Shown here piece by piece: positions 38,101-50,740 of a stretch of DNA of 64,000 bases. Made by a program: the position numbers and the translations under genes. Source of the DNA: Seriola aureovittata (Eukaryota; Chordata; Actinopteri; Carangiformes; Carangidae). The stretch lies in assembly GCF_021018895.1 (NCBI RefSeq), contig NC_079384.1, positions 21,502,140 to 21,566,139 on the forward strand. The letters run 5' to 3'. The notes below the pieces were generated by a model. The model had not been told where the DNA came from. It saw only the letters and a list, made by a program, of their open reading frames with translations, and did not search any database. Within the stretch, counting starts at the first letter, position 1. Each line of letters starts with the position of its first letter.

Positions 38101-41100
38101 TAATCCAATGCTTGTTGTGTTTACTTCCAGTGTACTGGTGGTGCAGGCATTGACTTTTTTTTGTCAAGAATAGCTTCAGTGATAGCTAAAGTATGCTGCT
38201 GTAAGTACAGTGTATTGTGTTATAGTTTTCTACTCTGTCCAGGTGGGGTTTGGCAGCTCTCATATTCTCTCATCACAAAGACAGTTTGTTGTTAATGAAC
38301 CTTTCAAAAAGTATCTGTCAAAAAACTTTAGGACTCACAACCCGTAGGTTCCTGACCCCTGGGCTAGAGAGTAGATGGTGTGAAGTGTGTGAAGATAACA
38401 ACTAACACTGAATTATTTTTTGCCCTCCCTGCTCTTTATCCCCTTTACCTATTTTTACTCCTGAATCTTCCTCCCCTGGACCTTCCTCCTTCTTCTGTTC
38501 TGTCACCATTTAACCTTTTACTCTCCTGCCAATTGCTTCACACAATCTCTTTTATACCTTTTTCCTGTCCTCCTTTTACTCATCTCTTCTTCCTACACAC
38601 TTTCATACCTTCCCCGATCATTTCCATGCACAATCCCTCCCCCTTTTTATTAATGTCCACCCCTTTCTATGACCTCATCCCAACTTACCCTGACTTCTTC
38701 TCCTCATTCTCCATCCTTCTCATCCCCATCCTAATCTTTCCTGCCCCTTTCCATCTCTCTCCTCTCTCTTGCCTCCTCTCTTCACCCCCCTCCCCCTGTC
38801 TCTCTCTCTCTGCAGGGTAAAGTGGCCCAGACAGCTTGTATGTCGGCCTGTAAGCATCTGTCCACATCACTGATGCAAATGCTGCTGGACACAGAGCTCA
38901 AACAGATCAGTATGGGGGCCATTCAGCAGTTCAACTTAGATGTAATTCAGTGTGAATGTGAGTATAAATAAATGTAATGTTTAATTTTATGTTATGTTGT
39001 AATTTAATATTAATCTACAGGACTGTAAAGACTCTACACAGGGGGCCAGCATATTTTCATTACAAATGAATTTTAAGATCTCAGACCAAAATGAACTGAT
39101 GTGTTAGTGTTTGCTTTTTTTCTTGTTTTTGGTTCAGTTGTAAGTCTGTTGTTTGCAAGAGAAGTACAGTAGGTCTAAAACATGTTTATATTTATTTTGC
39201 AGAGACAGAGAAATGAAAATGAATTTAACATTGTTTCCAGGTTTAATATTGAATGTGTTACAGCCCAGTGTTAGCAGCAGTACATAGTTAATCTTCACAA
39301 GCAGTCTCATTGAGATCAGGATTTTTTTCTTTATGAAATAACTGTGTACTAGTAAAGAAAGCGTACAGCATGTGAGCACAGTTCAAACACACAATTTACA
39401 TTACTGTCAGAACGGCTGACTAATGCTTCTTCATGTCTTCAGATGAAATCAGAGACTTTTTTGCAACTCATACCATCTGTAAAAAAGCTTTCTCTACACG
39501 GGAGAAAAAAAATCCAAGCTCAGTTTAAACATATGTTACAGCTTAAGGTAAAATGTTAAATAATGAGATGTAAGCATTAATTCATGCATCAGTCATATGT
39601 GTGTAATTACGTGCCATTGAAGGCATGTATTACTATCCTGCATACTTATTCAACTCATTCATTATCTGTATCGAAATTGTGGCGCATTACTAGCCCTGCA
39701 GCTTTGAGAAAACCCAGACAATATATACAGTATGTCAATACGTGCGGCACTATTGGGAATGGTGTGCTATGAATTTTCATAGCGATTCGAGTAACCATGG
39801 CGACGTAAATGGTGATGAAAGCCAAAAGAATTCCCATAGAGAATGAATGGGGAGACGTCAAAACAGCCAACCCCATCTCTCTTTGGAGCTCTGTTGCTGC
39901 GTCATACTTCAACGTAGAAAAATGGTTGAAATGTTAAACGGGTCACAAGACTTGAGATTCTTTTGGGTTCAATCGCTATTTTGACAACTATTACGGTTTT
40001 CACAAAATCGCAGTTTATGTTTTGTGTCATTTTTAGACCATTTCACATTTTATAATGGGTGTGTATGGCACGGAATGTTCAGGCTAGAGTTGATGACATC
40101 ATGCGCACGCTAACTGCCATCCCTGAAAATGTCTGAAAAATCTTTTAAATCCCACAATTTACAACCTACATTGACAATTTTTGATATCAAAAATGTAAAG
40201 ATTGTCGTCCTGTATCACCCAGTATTGGTCTCATTCTGATATAGTTTAAGGTTTTTGAGGAAATCCCCTCTAAGTGCAGAGAGGGTTGTCCAGAGCTCTC
40301 ATAGACGCCCATGTTAAACTGAGCTCTGGAGCTCTTGTTGAGGGGAGTCTCTAAACTGCGATAAAACCTCAACCGTAAAAGGAAGGTATACATAAAATAT
40401 ATCAATCTCTTTATTGAAGCCTTGGTATGGCAATGGTGAGGTGATCTTTTCAATATTGTAGACAGCTCTACGGCCACACACAACAATACATACACGCTCA
40501 TTGCTCGTTGCTGCCCAAACTTTCACACAACTGACTGCGATTGGCTAATTAGACTGATTAACTCAGGGCATTTTTTTTACTGTTGCCCATGTTGTTCTGT
40601 TCTAGCAGGAGACATCACAGTAGCTTTATTGCACATCGACTTCTATTAGGGCATGTATGTGTGTATGTGTGTATACATGTCTTGCTATGGTTGTGGGGAC
40701 AAATTTAAGGCTCCAGGTCACTTTGGTCAGTCCTCGCAGTTCCAAAGAGCTTTTTGAGGGATACCTGCAGTGACTGAGGCCAGAGTTAGGATAATTGTCT
40801 AAGACATGGATGAAACGCAAAATAACGCCCTCTGTAGAGATTGAAACGTGTGCAGTGTTTATCACCCAGCTCTAGTTGTTTATCACAATCTTTATCACCC
40901 AGCTCTAGGTACTTCTGGCACCAAGCAGTAGGAATTTTCTAGTTAATTATTATTATTCAAGTAAGTAACAAATGGACAGAGGACACAGAATAGACCCTTG
41001 TAGGACAACTATGAGTACTGACTTGGCACTTGCCATTTTTTTTCTTTTCATGAAAATATTGTCAACTGTGTCAAATGTCCAGGGCATTGACAGCATCTCT

Positions 41101-41298
41101 CCCTCCAAGTAATGCAGCTGTTGATGTGTTGATGGTCTGAATCCTGAATCCTGAATCCTGAATCCTGACCGCTGAAGTTGTAATACATTATTACACATTG
41201 ACGTAGACATTAAAGGCACCTTGGTATTGTGTGTGTGTTCACATCGAGGTGTATGTTTACCATAGTGTGTAACCTCATCAGAGCCTCTTTAAATATGG

Positions 41299-41371
<73 letters not shown>

Positions 41372-44300
41372 GGTCAACCAAAGTTCAGCACTGCGTCAGA
41401 TGATCCAGGGAGTCACAACAAAACCATATCATGTTACTTTTCTCTTCTGTTCTGATGCGATACTGTGGATTTCCACAAAGAAATCGAAGGTCATCAGATC
41501 AACACATGACTGACTGCAGGGATCCACTGACTCGCCACCGTGGAGGCAGCGATGCTTTAACCTGCAGGGTTCATGCACAATAAGAATGAGCAGTTGTCAT
41601 AAGTTCATGCTGGGGTTTTGAAAAAATATAGCTTATGATTAATGGATGATTAAGATATTAAATACACCCAATCACTTCGTTGTGGGAACGTTAATATATA
41701 AACAAAGCATCTTCACACACTTAGCTCCAATACAGCTAACAACAATCAGTATGACCTACAATTCATATACTTATATATTATAAGTATATAAGTTATGACT
41801 TATTACTCACAATTTTTGACACTAGCTGTGTGTAATATATACTGTGAGTTTAAAGTGACTGTTGTCTGGTGGTATTTTTCTTTCTTCTCAGTGTTTGCCA
41901 GCTCAGAGCCCGTCCCTGGTTTCCAAGGAGACACACTGCAGCTGGCCTTCATCGACCTGCGACAGGTAAAATGTCTCAATGAGCAGCACAGAAGAAAATA
42001 CATTTACATGTGTTTTAGCCAGCACAAGGTTAGGACCGCTTCATGTAAAGCTCATTCATTCATTCATTTTATATGAAGATTTATCTTCTTCTGTCAAAGC
42101 TTTTTTTTTTTTTTTTTTAATATGAAATAATGAGACTAATAAAGTTTTTAGTTTTAAAACACATCACTCTCGCTATGTTTAAACCTGGCGTGCACACAAC
42201 TACGGAGTTGGAGTCTGGAAACACTGTTGGGCCCGTTTTAGTTTGAAAACTCTTGTAGTCTGGACAGACAGAAACGGAGACCTTTGGAAACAATGATGTA
42301 GACTCCCATGGTCGCTCTGATCAGCCTCCACTACAAGTGGGTGAAAGAAATATGAATAAGGAATCACAAGCGTTACTGACCTTGATGTCTTTGCTCGCAG
42401 CTGTTGTGGAGTTAAATTCTGCCATTTGCTTGTTCCTCGTTCGTAGTATTTTCTGAAACTAACCGACTACAGAGGAGACAGTCAGGTGTGTTAGTATGGA
42501 CGGAGGTTGTTTCTGGGCCGCCGGGACAGAGATCGTTTTCGATTGAAAACACAGATTTAAAATGTCCCTGGATCAGATAGTTTAGGGAAGGGTTCTCTCT
42601 TTTGACACCGTCACTTGGAGTCACCAAAGTGATGGGAGGTTCTCGTCCTGTGTTTGGAAATTTAGTGGAGACACTACCCTGAGCAGTCCAACTGATCCAC
42701 TCACTACGCAGCGCCCAGAGTGTTGGACTGTGACACGTATTATTCAGACCTGCTTAGAGAATTTAAAGCTCAAAATATAATAAGATGACAAAAGATGGCT
42801 AAGACAAAACAGCTGATTGCAGAGTCACCAATACAACTAACACCTATTTAGTTACAAATTCAGTTTTAGTAGTTTTAATCTGTTTTCACCTTTATGCACC
42901 TTTTACTTCAGTTGTCCCACATTTCACCTCTCTGTATCACATTCAGCAATATTCTGTTTCACTGGCCTTTTCAACTTTCACCTGTCCTATAGTTCACCTG
43001 CTCAAGAACGCCCCCCCCCCCCCCACCCCCACCCCAAACACACACACACACACGCACAAGCACGACCCCCTTCCGTTTTTGTTGTAAACACCAGTGGTAT
43101 GTAAAGTGTTGCTTCGTCTCATTAACTTGTGTCTGCGGTTGACCTGTTAATCTGAGCCTGAGGTGGAGGCTTGGCTCTGCATGCAGCGCAGGTCGCAGCA
43201 CTGAACTGAGCCAGTTTGTTGAATTCACCGCAAGAAGACCGAAGAACTAAAGGTTGTAACGTTAACATAGAACCTCCCATAGAATCACCCATAGTCACAA
43301 TTTAACAACACCTTCTTTGTGCTTTTCCCACCCTGTTTATAAGATTTAAATGATAACACAAGAAATGAAAAGCGACAGTAAGAGATGGGGAATTGAGGCA
43401 GGATGTTGGTGGTTTTCTGTGGATTCTGCCCCAGTGATCTGATTCTTGATAACTGAGTCCAGGGCCTGTTTCACAGCTCTCTCCAAACTGACACGAGTGA
43501 AATTCTGCTTGAGAAACTTCATTTATTTATTCGGTTTTAGAAAAATAGGTTTATGCTTTATTTTACTGGTCTGTCATTTTCTAATAAATTCATGGGATAA
43601 ACAACAGGCAACAGAAAACATGCAAATCTTCAAAAATAAAAAGGTGAAATCAGCAGATTTTTGACCAAACGACTGAAATAACCACATCATGGAACTTTGT
43701 ATTTTGTATTAAATTTGAATATATTGAGATTAAAAAACTTGAATCAACAATAGAACATATCAATTTTAACACTGACCAGGGTTGTTAAAATTCCCAAATT
43801 AGAAAGCTTCACGAGGACGTGACCTCAGTGTACTGAGTGGTGGCTCCAGACCTTCTTGGGTCTGAGTAGAGCTCCCAGTTTCCTGTGATGCAGCTCATTA
43901 GACGTGTGTCTAATGATGTTCCCTTTATACCGGCTGCTTGGTTGACCTGTTAATCCCAGCCTTAGGTAAAGGGGTTGGGAGGCATCCACAGGCTGAGGTT
44001 ACACAGAGGTCAACCTTTTACTTTCCCTTTATCTTATGGTTGTTGATTTCATAGCTGTAACTGCTTTTAAGATTGTTATCCTGTAACCAATCAGACTGAC
44101 TGACAGTCAAAACTCTAGGGTGATGGATGGAACGTCGATAAAAGGCTTGAAATGAAGATGGAGACAGATTTGTATGCAGCTGAGTTAATGTTAATGCTCT
44201 GACTTAAAACCAGTCTTGATTTAAAATATTCTGTAACTCAGTCATTAAATTCATCAAGTGAAGTCATAATGTTTTTTAATGACATGCTGACATTTCCTAC

Positions 44301-47300
44301 AGTTTGAGACCTGTTCATTTATACAGTAGTTTTGTTTAATTTCCTCATGCATAAGAATATTGAGTTGAGTCCTTGAGCTATAAATTCCTCACAGATTATT
44401 ACACTGCTGGTGTATGAAGAAATGCATCAGGTTCACATACAGGTTACTTTACATTTTTAGTTCTATTTTAAATTGCAATACTGACATGTAGAGACAGACA
44501 ATCCATTCACACCTATGGGCGATTTGCAGCCACCTTTTAACCCACATGGAACCTGAGTGAGGCTGCATTGCTAACCACTGTACAGTGGTTAGCAATGGAT
44601 CACGCTTATGTAAAAATAATTCATTTATACCGTATGTCTTTAGGTATGCTCATGACAAAGACACATTGCATGTGTTATAAGAGAGCAGTGTACAGTTGCT
44701 CATTTTCTGTGGCCTGTAAGTCATGTCAGGACATGGGAGGATAAGTTGTGTAGAAGCTCTTTGATAATCTTCCAGAAAAGTGACAGGAAGTGATAAGCGG
44801 GAAATCAGGATGTGTTGTCTTTTCCTGCTGTGGACAAATATCTGTGGAGGAGAAGATCATTACTGGGATTCCTCTTTTATGACTCTTGTTTACAAGTTTA
44901 GTGGTAAAAAATAAAAATGAAATGCTACTTGGCAGAAGGTCTCATTTGTTGTAGAAAGTCATTGGTAGCTTATTTACACTCTGATTGTTAACGAGCTTGT
45001 AGGTGCTGACATACACACATCAAGCAGCAAACAGGGGCCGAGGCAATGGTCACAAATTTATGGGGCCGCCGCTAGTTTCAGACCGAAGCAGTCATTTTCC
45101 CCCCAGCACCCACGTTGTTTAAATAGCAAATACAGAATACTACCATGGGCGTCTTAAATTGAGATGTGGTCAGGCGCATTGTTGGCGCATTACTCTCTTG
45201 AGACAGTGGCAAGTGATTGCGCGATTGACCAACATGTACCTGGTCTGAAGTCAGTGGCGCAGTATTATACTGCTATTTTAAGGCGCTCAAGAGAATGAAG
45301 TGGACTCACTGGTCAGGACTGGGCTTGCTGGTCAGGACTGGACTGTGATTGGTTTATTGGATGTTACACTGTTAACACTCCCATGAATAATTAAGAGAAT
45401 AAGTACAACCCTCTTGAACGATGTGCCTGGACACGCCCTAAATGCATTTGCGCCACACATTTCAGACCATACACTTCGGATCATTGAAATAGAGCCCTAT
45501 GAGTTTAATGCATTGCGGTAAACAGTTGGTGGAGCTAATTCTCCGTCAGTAGCAGAGTTTCAGACCTGTAGTAGAGTTGTGGAGCTGTGTTTCTTTGAGT
45601 GGGTCCCTGTTTTGTTTATATTGTGTATATGCACACACAAGCAGATGACACGATACATAGTCGTACCGATAGTGTCGCACTATTTCACCAATGTTGGCAG
45701 TAACACGCCAAGATGTCCTGCATATAGGTGTAAAAACTGAGCTACACTGAGTGTCAATATCATCTAGTCACAACTACCTAGAGTTAACCTTTCCTCACCT
45801 CTGGACCGCCAGACTCTGCTGATGAGCCCATGCTGACAGAGAATAGACATCTTCTATTCTAACTCCTTTTTTTTGGCCAAACAATACAAGTCCGTTAGAC
45901 AACAGCATCCAGCAGAAGACCTCTAAAGTGAAGCTTCACAAGTGCATAAAGGGAAGGAAAGCAGAGATGGATTTCTAGAGTTTCACACGCCGCCCTGACT
46001 CATTGTGTCAACGTAAAGGTGAAACCAGGGAGTTTCACAACAAACCATGAAGTAATGTCACAGAGATGATGATTTATCTGACACCGACCTTTTGGGAAAT
46101 CACACATCTCATTCTCCTTTTTCTTTCTCTGGGGCTCTTTCCGTTAATCATAAACATTCACCTCAGTCTAACCGTGGACATCATCTGGAGGCAGCTCCGT
46201 CATGTCTCTGTCACAGTTCAGATGTTTACTGGGAGCGAAGCCTCTTCAGGTCATCGCTTCCTCAGTACATACATTTCCAGTCTTGTGGAGAGTTTCAACA
46301 TTTTTTGTGTATTACAGCATATTGAAAACACCTTTGCGGCTCATTTATGATTGATGTTGTGACAGATACTGGCTGTTTTTAACATTGTAATGGCTGTGAG
46401 GAGCACGCCATCTTGTCTCTATATTAAAACTGTAGATTTCCTCTCCTGCTTCACAGACTTCTGAGAAGTGATATGTTTTTCAGTAAGTGCATCTAGACAA
46501 AGTCAATAACAAAGGAAACATATCATCAAATATTAGTTTCATGTCCATTTCCAATAAATACAGGCATTTACATACATTTCCAACGGAAATTCAAGCTTCA
46601 GAGAGCAAAAATAGACATTGACCGAAGCTGTGCGTGAGTCTCAAGCAAGATGCTGTGGTTATGCACACTGGCACGTCGGCTAGAGAAGTTTCACAATCAC
46701 TGACAATTTCACCTCTAGCTGACGCTGGTAACACAGTGGACGTGGGAAAAGCCATACACCAACATGCATCTCAAAGGAGTAGGATCTTAAAAACAACTGG
46801 AGTCTTCCTGTTGTGCTTACCTGTGCATGTGCGCAAAACGAACCTTTTCTGGAATTCATTATTTCCTCATTTCCATGGTCACAGATAAAACCAACATTTA
46901 AGTGGTCAGGACAATCCCTGAATTTCCTCCAGCAAATAAACTCAACTTTAATTGGTAAAATAGTGTTTTCACCATTTGTTAGACTTGCTGTCTGAGCTCC
47001 TCACCACATGTCCAGTGGTGAACCCAGGCACCGATCCATTTCAGCTGCTTGTACCCACAATCCATTTCTTTCTAACATTAGTCCAGCACATTGTAGAGAG
47101 CTAATGAGAGGGGAGCCTTTTGAATTTGGAGCAAACTTTCAACATAGTGACTCTCATTAGATCTTCTCCAGGACTTATACAGCTCTTGCACGGTGACAGT
47201 TCACTACCACACACACACACACACACACACTTCACTCTTATTTCATTATTCTGATAACATGTCTCCGCTTGTCCAGCAGGATCCTTCTAGATTACACAGA

Positions 47301-50300
47301 CTGTTGTCATCAGATACACACTCACAAGCACCTTAGGACGTAGATGAAGGAAGAGTCATACAGAGAGAAACACCATCAGCATATTTCCATGAGGCGTAAT
47401 GTTCCACATTGTTACATGAATAACATTGTTGTTTATTGTGTTCAGGTCATTTGCCCACTGTAGTGGATCTACTGTAAGCAGGAGTGCAGCTGTTCCTAAT
47501 AAAGTGCTCAGTGAGTGTACGTGACAGAGGGAGGCGGTGTGTGTGAGACTCCCCTGTGGGTTGGATATTGAGAAATGGTTCTACATCATCTATAGTTCAT
47601 TAAGAACCTTGTTTTTGTTTGCTGAGTGCTGAAGGTGAAGGTTGGACCAGCCGCGCTTCATCTACCCTGCAGGTGTTTGATGTGTCACCTGTGTACTGTT
47701 GACAGACCAGACTCACCCCTGAAAACTGTGGCTGCAGTTTCCCAACGACAACACAGCAGTGTCTGCGTCTGTCCCACCACGCCGGCTCGATCCACCTCTG
47801 ACCGTCTCCGCTGCTGGCTGAAAGTCAGAACAACAACTTCCTGTTCATTCCTTTTATAGGGAACAAGTAAGGTGGAATAAAGGCGCAACATTCCCGCCTC
47901 GAACAGGCTGTGCAAAAGAGACTTCTGGCGAGTTGCACCATGAAGTCTAAGCTCGTATTTCTTGTCCAGTTAAACCCGTTGTTTTTTTTTTTGTGACGTC
48001 ACTGTGTTCCCGCTTCTCAACAGTTCATTTGGTGGGTAGAAATAAACACATTTTTCTTCAGGGGCTTATTGTACCAAATCACTCAGATCCAGTGAATTGC
48101 TGTGAGCTGTGGAGGGTTGAGTGAATGTCAGGGTAAGACGTCCCTGCTCCGGGCTCATCACTTAGCTCCAGGTGAGAATAATGGCATTGTTGCTAAGCCT
48201 CTCTCTGTGTGTCGGAGTCTCTCACTAAGCTGAATAATGCTATTATCACTAAGCTGCTCTTTCACTGCTCATTCAACATGACCCAAACACCCAGCTGTTT
48301 CACCCTATGACATTAGCATACACTGTGTGTGTGTGGGTGGGGTAAGGGGGTCATCTCCATCAGGTTAACCAGGGGTCACGGGATGGTCATTTTAAATGTT
48401 CCTGTTCACACTTAACACTTATCATGTAGCAGCAGAGACCCCTCCCTCCTCCCCTCTTCCCTCTGCGCCTCTTACTCTTCGCTCTTCTCTCTACGTCTGG
48501 ACCTCAGAGTTTGTTGTTTAGAAGAGGAATGATGTGTATGATAGACTTGTAGGCCCACATCTGGACTGAACAGTAACCTATGACGACATGGGTTGACCAT
48601 GTAGTTAGGTCCAGGCCTCAGCTTTGCAACAATCAACCCCTTAAAACATAAACTGTCCATAAAATCAAGAGCACAGTCAGTGTTTTAATGATTGTTTTAT
48701 CAGCTGTAGTTATTTATTGTGTTAATCTCATTCAGTGTTAAACTACAAAATGACACTGTCAGCTAAATATTTGAAGGAGCCGCGGCACATTCAGAGCTGA
48801 GCAGCACTTTGTCCTGTCACTCTGTGAAACTTAGCTAACATAACATTAGCTCAGCATCCAGAGGGAGACTGACAGCTGCCAACAAAGAGACGCAAAAAGA
48901 CCGTGTCAAGTCTCTTCTCGTCAATCAAACTGCCGCCCTCCATCTTTCTATTGTCCTCTCTAAATTGTCGTGTCTCTCTTGTGTGTCTTGCAGCTCCTGG
49001 ACCTCTTCATGGTGTGGGACTGGTCCACTTATCTGGCAGATTATGGCCAGCCAACTTCCAAATACCTGCGAGTGAATCCAGCCACTGCCCTGGCTCTGCT
49101 TGAGAAGTGAGTGTTGACACCGCCGGGGAAGTGTGTATAATATTTCATATTTCATTTATTTACTGTAGCAGCGTGTTTTAGCAGGAGTGAGACTCGGGGT
49201 GTGCTGGGAAAGAGTCTGTGAAGAAGAAACAAACTGGCTAAAATCTCTTTTTAAACTGAATTATCTTTGAATTTTTAGCGCTAGAATTTTTAATAAGGAT
49301 GCAACAGTGTGGAGGATTCTAACCCTAATCACTTCAGACAATAATAAGGCAAGTTTAGGTGATTGGTCACTAAATTGCTCTTCGATTACTCAGCAGAATT
49401 TAGTTTCCTCAAAATAAAAAATGGTTAAGGGCCATTCATGATTTTCAGGTTCTTTGGTATTCAGATCCAGATCCAGGTGACTGTATTTTGATGAATCATA
49501 TCATGAGAAATAATGATTGTTTCCTGCTGGGAAGTAGTGAAAATCTGATAGATACAATAATAAATCATTTTAGGTCACATGGTCCCTACTGGACTCCATC
49601 ATGAAATGGGTATTAAAGTTCATTCTTCTGCAGAAACCCTGTACATCTATATATTATGATTGTGTATGGGAACAAAAATCACAACTATTCACATGGCATT
49701 AAAAATTGTTAGCATGCTCACACATCATGACATATTCTACGTTTTTTTTTTTTTTTTAAATCTTCTCTCACATTAATATCATTTAATTAAATGAATCCTT
49801 GCATAAAACTTGTAAAGCGCTCGGATATGAATGTGGCTGTGTTGTTTCCCTCCTCTAACACTGCTTGTCTGCTGTTTCTGCTGCTGCTGCTGCTGCTCAG
49901 AGTCTACAGGGGGTAGGTGCAGCTTCCTCACTGCTTGTCTTTGCTTTTCTACAGCATGCTCTGATATCTTGTCATGGCTCTACCTCCTGTGAACTATAGA
50001 GTTTTTCTCTTAGTAACTTAAGTCTGAACTACAGGTAACATTTTCGTTAAGGTTCAAATCCAGATATATATATATGTTTTCAGGTGTGATAGTCTGCACG
50101 GAGATTGTTTCTGATACGTAGCGAAAACGCTCTTATGGACAAAGATCGTTTTTGAAAAACGCTGATTGTTACCATGGTTACAAAATGGTCTTGCATACAT
50201 GCTCTTCATAATTTATAGAGCCCGGGAGATCGCTTTCTTAACAGAATTTGAATTTGCACTAAAATCATAGACCTACCCTCATGACAAGCTGGTTGATGTT

Positions 50301-50740
50301 TTTTGCTTTTACACCACAAACGACCTGTACCAGCCTCTGCTCGGACATCCAGATGCTCTGTCTGCAACAGACTTTGATTGACAGCTCTCACAGCTAAATG
50401 CTCAAAACAAGTTCATTTTAGCTGAACAAGTCCAGTGTGAAAGAACTGTAAACATGCCCATAACCCCCTCTCTGCACTGCAAGTCTTTACTTTATCCTGC
50501 TGATGCAAATTCAATTCTGATATTATCATTGTGTAAATAGTAACCTTATACACACAGCTGAGAGAACATATCTTTCTGACTCGACTCTTTGACATCTTCT
50601 TCCTCTGTTTCCAGGATGAAGGACACCAGTAAGAAGAATAACATCTTCTCTCAGTTCAGGAAGAACGACAGAGACAAACAAAAGCTGATAGAGACTGTGG
50701 TGAAACAGCTGAGGAGCCTGGTCAATGGCATGTCCTCGTG

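Larger units (their letters stand above)
32498..38815 (+). other. exoc6: exoc6 intron 19
   Basis: 6.3 kb. Holds the 30-nt microexon candidate, a MITE (36683-37126), and a pyrimidine-rich stretch of about 400 nt (38410-38812) before exon 20. No further exon seen. Confidence 0.85.
38958..41891 (+). other. exoc6: exoc6 intron 20
   Basis: 2.9 kb, with an interspersed repeat (39640-40620), a TGAATCC tandem (41138-41168) and a (TG)n tract (41302-41368). No exon seen. Confidence 0.8.
41966..48993 (+). other. exoc6: exoc6 intron 21
   Basis: 7.0 kb, the second-longest intron. Contains interspersed repeats (about 42180-42570, 44500-44610, 45025-45500), a C14 tract (43011-43024), and a perfect 32-bp palindrome (44566-44597). 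No exon seen. Confidence 0.8.

Noticed and set aside
38380..38820. 146-codon open frame
   Set aside because: Produced by a pyrimidine-rich intron tract (Leu/Pro/Ser-rich) leading to the exon 20 acceptor; no family resemblance.
46066..46350. Open frame with hydrophobic segments in intron 21
   Set aside because: Isolated, no splice sites in phase, no homology recognised.
47626..47859. Cys-rich open frame
   Set aside because: Lies within intron 21, no phase-compatible splice sites, overlapping open frames on both strands.
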